In this document: one piece after another, positions 27,678 through 35,383 of the stretch | Layout: each line of letters begins with the position of its first letter | How positions within the stretch are numbered: the first letter of the stretch is position 1 | Made by a program: the position numbers and the translations under genes | Assembly: GCA_030524175.1 (NCBI GenBank) | Contig: JAUNHC010000007.1 | Span: 107,692 to 171,691, forward strand | Direction: 5' to 3' | Source: Eubacteriales bacterium | Lineage (GTDB): Bacteria; Bacillota; Clostridia; Lachnospirales; Lachnospiraceae | DNA: 64,000 nt | The notes under the pieces: generated by a model | What the model was told of the DNA's origin: nothing | What the model saw: only the letters and a program-made list of their open reading frames with translations | The model's database searches: none

Positions 27678-27727
27678 TTGACTATCATTAGAAAGGTGTT
27701 ATAATGTACTTGTACAATAAGTACATT
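27678..27727 (+). promoter_or_regulatory. Promoter and operator of the GntR-ABC operon
   Basis: TTGACT (27678-27683) and TATAAT (27700-27705) with a 16-base spacer form the promoter. AATGTACTT (27703-27711) and AAGTACATT (27719-27727) form a perfect 9-bp inverted repeat overlapping the -10 and the start site, ideal for repression by the GntR protein encoded next. A separate 14-base palindrome TCCTTGTACAAGGA lies upstream at 27625-27638. Confidence 0.7.
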
Positions 27728-27747
27728 AAAATTGAAGGGGTGTTTTT

Positions 27748-28125
27748 ATGGAGATCATTATCAGTAATAACGCTAATAAGCCGATATACGAGCAAATTAC
27801 ATCACAAATAAAAGCGATGATAATGAGCGGAGAATTGCAGGCCGGAGAATCGATTCCCTCAATGCGGGCACTGGCAAAATCAATCCATGTAAGTGTTATA
27901 ACTGTTCAAAAAGCTTATGAGGATTTACAAAGGGACGGTTTCATAGAAACAACAGTTGGCAGAGGCAGCTTTGTGTCTGCACAGAATAAAGAATTTTATC
28001 AAGAAGAGCAGCAACGTATTGCAGAAGAACATTTACAGGCTGCCGCAGAGATTGGACGTACAAGTAACATTTCACTTGAAAAATTAACGGAGTTATTGAC
28101 ATTATTCTATCAGGAGGACAAGTAG
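27748..28125 (+). CDS. GntR-family regulator, YtrA type
   Basis: A 125-residue protein. The winged helix fills about 1-70 (NKPIYEQITSQIKAMIMSGEL, then IPSMRALAKSIHVSVITVQKAYEDLQRDGFIETTVGRGSFV) and only a short helical tail follows, the YtrA pattern without a large ligand domain. It heads an operon with an ABC ATPase one base after its stop and a permease. YtrA-type proteins usually repress their own ABC operons in response to cell-wall antibiotics; the 9-bp inverted repeat over the promoter is the likely operator. Confidence 0.92.
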   Translation: MEIIISNNANKPIYEQITSQIKAMIMSGELQAGESIPSMRALAKSIHVSVITVQKAYEDLQRDGFIETTVGRGSFVSAQNKEFYQEEQQRIAEEHLQAAAEIGRTSNISLEKLTELLTLFYQEDK

Positions 28126-28126
28126 C

Positions 28127-28993
28127 ATGGAGAAAATTTTAGAATTGCAGCAAGTTTCCAAGACATTTTCAAAATCAAATTTTACATTGGATAATGTGAC
28201 CTTTTCATTACCATACGGATCCATTTTAGGCTTTGTGGGTGAAAATGGAGCCGGGAAAACTACGACAATTGGTTGTATTCTAAATACGATCGCAAAAGAC
28301 AGTGGTACGGTCAAATTGTTTGGAAAAGAAATGCGGGATGCAGATACAGAGATGCGGGAAAAAATAGGCGTTGTCTACGATGGAGACAATTTTCCGGCCT
28401 ATTGGACTGCCAAACAGTTATCAGAAGTTATGGATGGACTTTATACCCAATGGGACAATTCTCTGTTTCAAAAATATTTAGAGGATTTCCACTTGCCGGT
28501 AAAACAAAAAATAAGACATTATTCCAGAGGAATGACGATGAAATTGGCTATTGCCGCAGCTTTGGCGCATCATCCGCAGTTATTAGTTCTGGATGAAGCG
28601 ACCAGTGGCTTGGATCCCATTATGCGTGATGAAATGTTGGACGTTTTTTTGGAATTCGTACAAGATGAAAATCATTCCATTCTGCTATCCTCCCATATCA
28701 CAAGTGATTTAGAAAAAATTGCAGATTATATCACTTTTATTCACAATGGAAAACTGATCATGAGTGTATCAAAAAATGACCTGGTATATAACTACGCTGT
28801 TTTGCGCTGCAAAGAGAGTCAATTTCTTGCCTTAGATCCTAAGGATATTCTTGCTTTTCGAAAACGCGATTTTCAGATTGACGTTCTGGTTCCTAATGGA
28901 AAAGAGGCACAGAAAAAGTACAAAGATATTGTGACAGACCATGTTTCCGTAGATGAAATAATGTTGTTGCTGGTAAAGGGGGAGCGAGTATGA
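28127..28993 (+). CDS. ABC transporter ATPase (YtrB/BcrA-like)
   Basis: A 288-residue ATPase with Walker A GENGAGKTT, signature region HYSRGMTMKLAIAAALA (a degenerate LSGGQ, common in this subgroup) and Walker B LLVLDEATSGLDP. The C-terminal ~80 residues form the accessory domain typical of BcrA/YtrB proteins. It starts one base after the regulator stop and overlaps the permease start by four bases, so the three genes are translationally coupled. Confidence 0.92.
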   Translation: MEKILELQQVSKTFSKSNFTLDNVTFSLPYGSILGFVGENGAGKTTTIGCILNTIAKDSGTVKLFGKEMRDADTEMREKIGVVYDGDNFPAYWTAKQLSEVMDGLYTQWDNSLFQKYLEDFHLPVKQKIRHYSRGMTMKLAIAAALAHHPQLLVLDEATSGLDPIMRDEMLDVFLEFVQDENHSILLSSHITSDLEKIADYITFIHNGKLIMSVSKNDLVYNYAVLRCKESQFLALDPKDILAFRKRDFQIDVLVPNGKEAQKKYKDIVTDHVSVDEIMLLLVKGERV

Positions 28994-29646
28994 AAGGACT
29001 TTTGAAGAACAATTTGTATGCCACACTTTCAAATGGGAAAGTATTTTCAATCATTATGGTATTACTGGGGTTTTTCGTTGTGGTTATGGACAATAAAATT
29101 CCATCATTAATAATTGGATATATGTTATTGGGAATGATTGGTTTTTCTCTGAATTCCATTGCAAGTCTGCGAAAAGAGAGCTCTACCAAGTGGAGCAAGT
29201 ATAAACTTACCGCACCAGTAAAGCGTTCAGCCATTGTACAAAGTTATTTTTTAAGTCTATTATTGTGGTTGGGTGTGGGAATGATTTTTGCAGGAATTGG
29301 AGTAACGTTGTCAATTATGCTGCATGGTTTTCCGTTTAACAGAAATACAGACATTTTTATGCTGTTTGTTGCAGGGATTGGAATAAGCTTATTTATGGCA
29401 GCAATATTTTTCCCTCTGTTCTACATTGGCGGTGAGGAACGGAATGAGGTGTTTTTAGCCATTAGCTTTCTGTGCAGTATTGGAATTGTTATGGGGCTGA
29501 CTTCTTTCGTACAAACCTTATTTCCGGCCCGTATGACAACTATACAAGTGATTTTAGGCGGTATGATCATTCTTGGGAGTGCCTTACTTATATTTATTTT
29601 GTCCTGTCCTTTAACCGTTTATGTGTGCCACAAAAAAAGTTATTGA
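28990..29646 (+). CDS. ABC-2 type transporter permease
   Basis: A 218-residue membrane protein with about six helices and no soluble domain, resembling the ABC-2 permeases that accompany GntR-YtrB pairs. Its start overlaps the ATPase stop by four bases. A strong terminator begins 12 bases after its stop, closing the operon. Its substrate is unknown; export of, or resistance to, peptide antibiotics is plausible for this operon class. Confidence 0.85.
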   Translation: MKGLLKNNLYATLSNGKVFSIIMVLLGFFVVVMDNKIPSLIIGYMLLGMIGFSLNSIASLRKESSTKWSKYKLTAPVKRSAIVQSYFLSLLLWLGVGMIFAGIGVTLSIMLHGFPFNRNTDIFMLFVAGIGISLFMAAIFFPLFYIGGEERNEVFLAISFLCSIGIVMGLTSFVQTLFPARMTTIQVILGGMIILGSALLIFILSCPLTVYVCHKKSY

Positions 29647-29657
29647 GTAAAGTATTA

Positions 29658-29701
29658 CTTATAAAAGACTTCGGAATGCTGTTTCCGGAGTCTTTTATAA
29701 G
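29658..29701 (+). terminator. Terminator after the GntR-ABC operon
   Basis: A 19-bp stem from 29658-29676 and 29683-29701 with one T-G pair and a six-base loop. The right arm contains TCTTTTATAAG. The remaining ~200 bases before the next gene show no further clear element. Confidence 0.75.
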
Positions 29702-29898
29702 TTAGCAGTCAGTCATTTGCAGCAGGATAATTAGTTAGATAGAAAATAGTGAAGTCTCACAGACCATAACTTCATTGCTTTGTGTAGGAAATTAGGTTAC
29801 AATTGAAACATTAGTATAGTAAAAATCGAACACTTCATTATTGCGGTGGGAATCAGTGTGCAGTGATTGAAGCAAATGGAAGAAGTGAGGCTGAAACG

Positions 29899-32619
29899 AT
29901 GAAGACGAAACGAGGATTTCAACTGTATACAGGAATGTGGCTGCTTGCAGTTCTGCTCTTGGTAGTGATGCTCTTATGGAATGTGGGGGATGCCCGTATT
30001 ATCAATTACAGCGGATTAGTCCGTGGTGCCACGCAGCGTCTGGTGAAGGAAGAGATGAATGGTAAGCCAGATGATGAGCTGGTTGTACGTCTTGACGGGA
30101 TTATCTATGACCTCCGGACAGGCAAGGGTGATTATGGACTTGCAAAAAACAATGATAAACAATTTCAGAAGCAGTTATCCCAATTGAATGAAATATGGGG
30201 GGAAATTAAGGCTCAGATAGATTCGGTACGTTCCGGGAACACCTCTGATGAAAGGCTGTATGATTTAAGCCAACAGCATTTTGAGATGGCAGACCGATTG
30301 GTACTACAGGCTGAAAAAAATTCAAACCATAAGCTGATCAGCTTTATTTCAGTGTACTTTCTCATTTTGTTTCTTTCTATTATCGTTTTTTTAATTGTAA
30401 ATAAGCGCAATCAAAAAAAATTGGAGACAGCCACATATACAGATAAACTGACTGGTCTACAAAATCGTACCGGTTTTGAGAATGCAGCCACAAACTTATT
30501 GCGGCAGCAGTCCAAAAGCAAATTTGTGATCGTGGCATTTGATATTGACAATTTCAAGGTGATCAACGATTCAGTGGGATATATTCAAGGTGATGAACTT
30601 CTGCGTTCCTTGGCCTTGACACTGAAAAACCGGAAAGATGAAAATTACCTGTGCGCACGCCTTGATGCAGATGACTTTATCCTGCTGGCCAAGGCAAAGG
30701 ACTCACTGATTCCTGAATTACAGGATATCCTGGAGCATACTACAAAAGCCCAGGGATTTCTGGAGCCGTTTGGTGATGTCGGCTTTACATACGGTGCTTA
30801 TCAAATCCAGAATAACACAGAATTGATCAAGACTATTATGGACAAAGCCCAAATGGCTCACAAAGCAGCAAAAGCAGCGGCGAACCAATCGTTGGTCTGG
30901 TATGATGAGCATCTGCTGGAAAAGCTGACTCAAGAGCACAGGTTAAAAGAGCAGCTTCAGCATGCTCTTGTTAACCAGGAATTTGAACTGTACCTCCAGC
31001 CCAGGGTGGAACTGTCTGAACAGCAAATCGTTGGGTCTGAAGCATTGGTTCGATGGGAACTGCCCGGACAAGGCACCTTGTATCCAGACTCATTTATTCC
31101 GCTGTTCGAGGAGAATGGTTCCATCGCAAACCTGGATTTCTATATGCTCAGGAAGGTTTGCAGTTATCTGCATAGCCGGCAGCAGCAAGGAAAAGAACTG
31201 TTTCCTGTCTCAGTCAATTTTTCCCGTGTTACCCTGTACCAGCAAGCTTTTTACGAAACGTTCCATTCTATTGTGGAAGAATATAAGATACCCCATGATT
31301 GTATTGAGATTGAAGTCACGGAGAGTGCTTTTAATGATATTGCAGATATCGTTTTAAAGATGCTGAACAAATTGGATGAAGAGGGTTTTCCCATTGCTAT
31401 GGATGATTTTGGATCCGGCTATTCCAATATGAATTTGCTTGGGAGGCTTCCTCTCCAGATCATCAAACTGGATAAAGTATTTTTGCAGGAAGCGGACACA
31501 CATGACCGGGTAAAGGGTATTATTATCTGTGCTGTGGAATTGGCTCATACCATGGGAGTTCAAATCGTATGTGAAGGTGCAGAGAGTGGACAGCATGTTA
31601 ATTTCCTGCAGGAAATCGGATGTGACTTTGCCCAAGGCTATTACTTTACCAAGCCCATTCCTCAAAAGGCGTTTGATCAGAAGTACCCTTCATTTAAGAA
31701 ACGCATCCCACTTCCTCCGCGCCGTATGACCCGCAGTGGTATATCTATGGTTCCGAATTGGGAAAAACGAAGCAAGCGGATGTTTGAAGAAGTTCTGGCA
31801 GAGACGTATCCGGGTTTTCTGAGTCTTCGGAATGAACAGCACCAAATTGTATATCTGAATCAGAATTTCCGGGATTGGATTGCCAAGTACACGGATGTGG
31901 ATCCGTTAGGCAGAACAAATATAGAGTTGGCTGCAATTGTACCGGATAATGTAGCAGATACCTTTATGCAATGCCATGACGGCAGTCTTGATCTGCAAAA
32001 GGATCAGACCAATCGGGCCGGTGTCAAAAAACTGTTGGAATTTAAAGGGGCTGCAGGTACGGAGGAACCCTCTCAGTATTTTGACGCTCTTAAGTATTGG
32101 GTTACGCTTGATGGGGCGAAGTACATATTTACTGTTGCTTATGACGTGACCGAACTGTATCAGGAGGATATGTTTAACTTGCAAAATGCGCTGACGGACA
32201 GTTTGACAGGTGCTCAGAACAGGCGTTATTTTGAGACACATTCGGAACAATTTTACGGTCATTATGCAGCGGTCTTTGACCTGGATCATTTCAAGGCTGT
32301 CAATGACCTTGAAGGACATATTATGGGTGACAAAGTCCTGCGTGATTTCGTAAACTTTATCAGGGAACAGGTACCTGGTGTTATGGCCATGATCCGTCTG
32401 GGCGGTGATGAGTTTCTGGCTATTTTCCAAATCGGAGAGACTGCTGAAAGCATATTGGAGTCACTGAAACAGGCGCGTACCAGATATGAGGCTGCCCGTA
32501 TCCAGCATAGTAATCTTTCTTTCAGCATGGGGATAGGTCTGCTTGGAGAACAAATAGATGCTTCATTAGGGGAGTTAGACCAGCTTATGTATCAGGACAA
32601 GCAACGCAATCGGAAATAA
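29899..32619 (+). CDS. GGDEF-EAL-PAS-GGDEF cyclic-di-GMP signalling protein
   Basis: A 906-residue membrane protein. Two transmembrane helices (about 10-30 and 148-170) flank a ~115-residue extracellular helical sensor. Then come a GGDEF domain whose signature is degenerate (DADDF, about 256-260), an EAL phosphodiesterase domain with EALVRW (about 381), an ExTES motif and DDFGSGYSN, a PAS-like region, and a second GGDEF domain with an intact RLGGDEFLAIF. The protein could both make and degrade cyclic-di-GMP. ATG 29899 is chosen because GTGAGG is upstream; GTG 29863 is open but unsupported. The terminal second GGDEF domain is an uncommon order. Confidence 0.9.
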   Translation: MKTKRGFQLYTGMWLLAVLLLVVMLLWNVGDARIINYSGLVRGATQRLVKEEMNGKPDDELVVRLDGIIYDLRTGKGDYGLAKNNDKQFQKQLSQLNEIWGEIKAQIDSVRSGNTSDERLYDLSQQHFEMADRLVLQAEKNSNHKLISFISVYFLILFLSIIVFLIVNKRNQKKLETATYTDKLTGLQNRTGFENAATNLLRQQSKSKFVIVAFDIDNFKVINDSVGYIQGDELLRSLALTLKNRKDENYLCARLDADDFILLAKAKDSLIPELQDILEHTTKAQGFLEPFGDVGFTYGAYQIQNNTELIKTIMDKAQMAHKAAKAAANQSLVWYDEHLLEKLTQEHRLKEQLQHALVNQEFELYLQPRVELSEQQIVGSEALVRWELPGQGTLYPDSFIPLFEENGSIANLDFYMLRKVCSYLHSRQQQGKELFPVSVNFSRVTLYQQAFYETFHSIVEEYKIPHDCIEIEVTESAFNDIADIVLKMLNKLDEEGFPIAMDDFGSGYSNMNLLGRLPLQIIKLDKVFLQEADTHDRVKGIIICAVELAHTMGVQIVCEGAESGQHVNFLQEIGCDFAQGYYFTKPIPQKAFDQKYPSFKKRIPLPPRRMTRSGISMVPNWEKRSKRMFEEVLAETYPGFLSLRNEQHQIVYLNQNFRDWIAKYTDVDPLGRTNIELAAIVPDNVADTFMQCHDGSLDLQKDQTNRAGVKKLLEFKGAAGTEEPSQYFDALKYWVTLDGAKYIFTVAYDVTELYQEDMFNLQNALTDSLTGAQNRRYFETHSEQFYGHYAAVFDLDHFKAVNDLEGHIMGDKVLRDFVNFIREQVPGVMAMIRLGGDEFLAIFQIGETAESILESLKQARTRYEAARIQHSNLSFSMGIGLLGEQIDASLGELDQLMYQDKQRNRK

Positions 32620-32650
32620 TGAAAAAAACCAAAAAAAATCCAAAAATCTA

Positions 32651-32681
32651 TTGACTCTCACGCTGCGTCATAGGCTAAGAT
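32651..32681 (+). promoter_or_regulatory. MerR-type promoter with 19-bp spacer
   Basis: TTGACT (32651-32656) and TAAGAT (32676-32681) are separated by 19 bases. This elongated spacer is the hallmark of promoters that MerR-family proteins activate by DNA distortion. A short dyad, CACG-CTG-CGT, lies in the spacer. The MerR/TipAS gene starts 31 bases downstream, so autoregulation is likely. Confidence 0.7.
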
Positions 32682-32712
32682 AAACTTATCAAGAACAGGG
32701 AGGTAAAAGCAG

Positions 32713-33567
32713 ATGAGGACAGTAAAAGAAGTTTCTGACATGACAGGTATCAGCGTACGCACGCTTCACTATTATGATGAGATCGGACTGTTGAAGCCGT
32801 CTGTACTAAGTGAGGCGGGATACCGGCTTTATGACGATAAAGCTTTGGAAACTTTACAGCAGATTCTGTTTTTCCGGGAACTTGATTTGCCGTTGAAACA
32901 AATTAAGTTGATTTTAGGAAATCCTGCTCTGGATAAAAAACAACTATTGATCAGCCAAAAAAGAATGCTGGAGTTAAAAAAAGAAAGATTGGAACGAATC
33001 ATTGCCAGCATTGAAGATGTTCTGAAAGGAGATAACAAGATGGATTTTGGAGTTTTCAGTAAGTCGGATATGGAACAGATGTACCGTCATATAGAAAGCA
33101 GCATGACAGACGAGCAGAAGGAGATCTTCATAAAAGAATATGGCAGCATGGAAGGGTTTCGGGATCATTTTCTGGACAATGCGTCCAGTGAAGAGGCTCA
33201 GAAAAACTTAGCCAAGGTGGTGGAATGGTATGGAGATAAAGAAAGCGCCAAGAACGCTGCTTTAAATCCGGAAAATTCCCAAATTGTTGAGGCCTATGGG
33301 AAAAGACTGGATCAAGTGACAAGGAAATTAGCGGCCAAGGCGGGCGCAGATGTGAATTCCCTTGAAGTGAAGGAAATAGTAGGAGAGATGGACTTTGTTT
33401 CCAAACAGCTTTACCAGATGGAAGATGTCACTGCATTTATGCTGGATATGGCAGACAAATATGTAAACAATGCGCAAATGCAGAAAGGACTGGATGCAGT
33501 GTATGGGGAGGGCAGTACCTTATTTATCGGGCAGGCGTTGCAGAATTTTTATAAATCGGATAAGTAA
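32713..33567 (+). CDS. MerR-family regulator with TipAS domain
   Basis: A 284-residue regulator. The MerR DNA-binding domain occupies about 1-70 (SVRTLHYYDEIGLLKPS), followed by a dimerisation helix and a TipAS antibiotic-recognition domain (about 115-280, with MTDEQKEIFIKEYGS). TipAS domains bind thiopeptide antibiotics or other amphipathic drugs and convert the protein into an activator. AGGGAGGT precedes the start. No obvious target other than its own promoter lies next to it. Confidence 0.92.
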   Translation: MRTVKEVSDMTGISVRTLHYYDEIGLLKPSVLSEAGYRLYDDKALETLQQILFFRELDLPLKQIKLILGNPALDKKQLLISQKRMLELKKERLERIIASIEDVLKGDNKMDFGVFSKSDMEQMYRHIESSMTDEQKEIFIKEYGSMEGFRDHFLDNASSEEAQKNLAKVVEWYGDKESAKNAALNPENSQIVEAYGKRLDQVTRKLAAKAGADVNSLEVKEIVGEMDFVSKQLYQMEDVTAFMLDMADKYVNNAQMQKGLDAVYGEGSTLFIGQALQNFYKSDK

Positions 33568-33625
33568 GGTCATTGATAACCTTCTGGTCAGAACAAAATG
33601 GAGTACTTTCTTAATATGTAAAATA

Positions 33626-33673
33626 ACAGAGAAGTGGCTGCGGCACTGAATCAGTGCGCAGCCACTTCTCTGT
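33626..33673 (-). terminator. Long hairpin terminator of the cooS operon
   Basis: A 16-bp outer stem (33626-33641 with 33658-33673) continues into GCACTGA/TCAGTGC with a single bulged base, giving 23 bp in total. On the minus strand it is followed by TATTTTA, fitting termination of the CO dehydrogenase operon that ends at 33703. On the plus strand there is no T-run. A second small hairpin (TGTGCGC/GCGCACA, 33671-33690) adjoins it. Confidence 0.7.
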
Positions 33674-33702
33674 GCGCCTGGCAGCGCACATTCTGCAAAA
33701 TG

Positions 33703-34923
33703 TTATGGATACATATATTGTCCCCTGCTGTCCACACCGTAAAAATCGGCAAAGGAGAGCTGGAAGACGTCAGTTTTCAGCTGGGACAGATCGATCTGGT
33801 TTTTGATCACGTACTGGTAAACTCCGGTGTAATCAATGGAACCCTGAAGGAGGATACTGTCAAGCTTTCCGTCCCTTAAGATGGCACGCTTGTATCCCTT
33901 GGAATCATGGCAGGTGAGAACAGTGTCGCCTTCCTGCGCAATGCCTCTTCCCAGAGAGAGGGTGGTGATGCCGTAGAAATTCATTGTGTTTTTCATGGCA
34001 TACCGGTCAATATATTCTACATTCATACCGCACATGTTGTAGGCAGCCGTTTCGCCCTGTTTCATTGCATTGGGCCAGATTCCGGAAAGCCCGGCTACGT
34101 CTCCGGCAGCGTATACATCTGCGCAGTTTGTCTTTAAATTACTGTCAACTTCTATAAAACGTTCTGCTTTGATATCAGATCCTTGCACACATTCTATTGC
34201 AGGGCGGACACCAGCTGCTACGATCACAAGATCACAATCCACCCGGGTACCGTCATCAAGGATCACTGCCTCAATAGCTCCTGAACCATTCATGACCGTC
34301 TCAGAGGCTTTTCTTCCAAGAAGGAAGCGGCAGCCGTGAGCTTCAAACTGCTCCCGGTAGGTATTGCCTGCAATTTCATCCAGCTGGAGAGGAAGGATCC
34401 TGTCGGCCATTTCCACCACTGTGACGGATTTGCCCTGTTCCAGAAATGCATAGGCAGCATCCATACCTACAAGACCGGAGCCTACTACCAGGATGTTTTC
34501 CGCTTTATCTGCAAGAGGGCGGATACTTTGGGCATCGCTTAAGTGGCGAAGACCGAAAACATTGTTGGCCTCACGGAACTGGCCTACCGGGGGAATAAAG
34601 CTGTTAGCTCCTGTGGCAATGAGAAGCTTATCATAGGAAAACTGCATTCCGTCTTCCAGGCTGACCGTCTTTTCAACTGTGTCCACAGAGCTTACAGAAC
34701 AGTCCTTTACCCAGAAGATGTCCAGCTTTTCAAAAAAGTCTTCCGGAATGAAGGAGAGCGCAGCTTCGTCTCTTTCATGGCTTAGGTATTTGTGAAGCAT
34801 ACAGCGGGAATGTACATGCTTATCTGTGGATATCATGATGATCACTGCGTCCGGCTGTGCTGCACGGATAGTCTTGGCGGCCTGGATGCCTGCGGCACCG
34901 GCTCCGATAATAATATGTCTCAT
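33703..34923 (-). CDS. FAD/NAD(P)-dependent oxidoreductase of the CODH operon
   Basis: A 406-residue pyridine nucleotide-disulfide oxidoreductase-like flavoprotein. The FAD-binding GAGAAG is at the N-terminus (residues 7-12), the NAD(P)-binding GSGLVG is about 152-157, and DVYAAGDVA is the second FAD motif (about 275). There is no redox-active CxxxxC. It overlaps cooF by four bases. The order CODH, ferredoxin-like CooF, flavoprotein is known from other acetogens and Geobacter, where the trio is proposed to couple CO oxidation to NAD(P)+ reduction. It is the last gene of the operon. Confidence 0.9.
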   Translation of the reverse strand: MRHIIIGAGAAGIQAAKTIRAAQPDAVIIMISTDKHVHSRCMLHKYLSHERDEAALSFIPEDFFEKLDIFWVKDCSVSSVDTVEKTVSLEDGMQFSYDKLLIATGANSFIPPVGQFREANNVFGLRHLSDAQSIRPLADKAENILVVGSGLVGMDAAYAFLEQGKSVTVVEMADRILPLQLDEIAGNTYREQFEAHGCRFLLGRKASETVMNGSGAIEAVILDDGTRVDCDLVIVAAGVRPAIECVQGSDIKAERFIEVDSNLKTNCADVYAAGDVAGLSGIWPNAMKQGETAAYNMCGMNVEYIDRYAMKNTMNFYGITTLSLGRGIAQEGDTVLTCHDSKGYKRAILRDGKLDSILLQGSIDYTGVYQYVIKNQIDLSQLKTDVFQLSFADFYGVDSRGQYMYP

Positions 34924-35372
34924 GCGTCCACCTCCTGTACAAAGATTGCCTGCTTGGGACAGGCTCTGACACAGCTTGGGCCTTCCGGATCGTCCTTACA
35001 GAAGTCACATTTGATCACCTTGGTCCTTGTGGCAGTGTCGGGTTTCAGGACTCCGTATGGACAGTTCATCACACACATAAAGCAGGAACCACATTTTTTC
35101 TCATCGTAAAGTACGTGTCCCGTTTCAGGGTCCTTGGCCAACGCGCCGCTCATACAGGAGAGAACGCATTCCGGCTGATCACAGTGCCGGCAGAAAATAG
35201 GTTTATATGAGCCGTCCGGTGAGATTACAATATGGTTGCGGGATTCACAGCGGATATCTGTAAGATCCAGATCATAGATGGTCCCCGCGTCTGGACGGTG
35301 TGCCTGCATACAGGCAACCGTACAGTTCTTGCAGCCGTCACATTTGGCGGCATCAATGAAGATTCGTTTCAT
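34920..35372 (-). CDS. cooF: CooF-like four-cluster ferredoxin
   Basis: A 150-residue iron-sulfur protein with four Cys motifs for [4Fe-4S] clusters: CDGCKNCTVAC (about 10-20), CRHCDQPECVLSC, CGSCFMCVMNCP and CDFCKDDPEGPSC followed by RACP. This is the CooF/DmsB-like arrangement. It should carry electrons from the CO dehydrogenase encoded just upstream to the flavoprotein encoded just downstream. GGAGGT precedes the start; it lies 11 bases after the cooS stop. Confidence 0.92.
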   Translation of the reverse strand: MKRIFIDAAKCDGCKNCTVACMQAHRPDAGTIYDLDLTDIRCESRNHIVISPDGSYKPIFCRHCDQPECVLSCMSGALAKDPETGHVLYDEKKCGSCFMCVMNCPYGVLKPDTATRTKVIKCDFCKDDPEGPSCVRACPKQAIFVQEVDA

Positions 35373-35383
35373 ATGACCACCTC

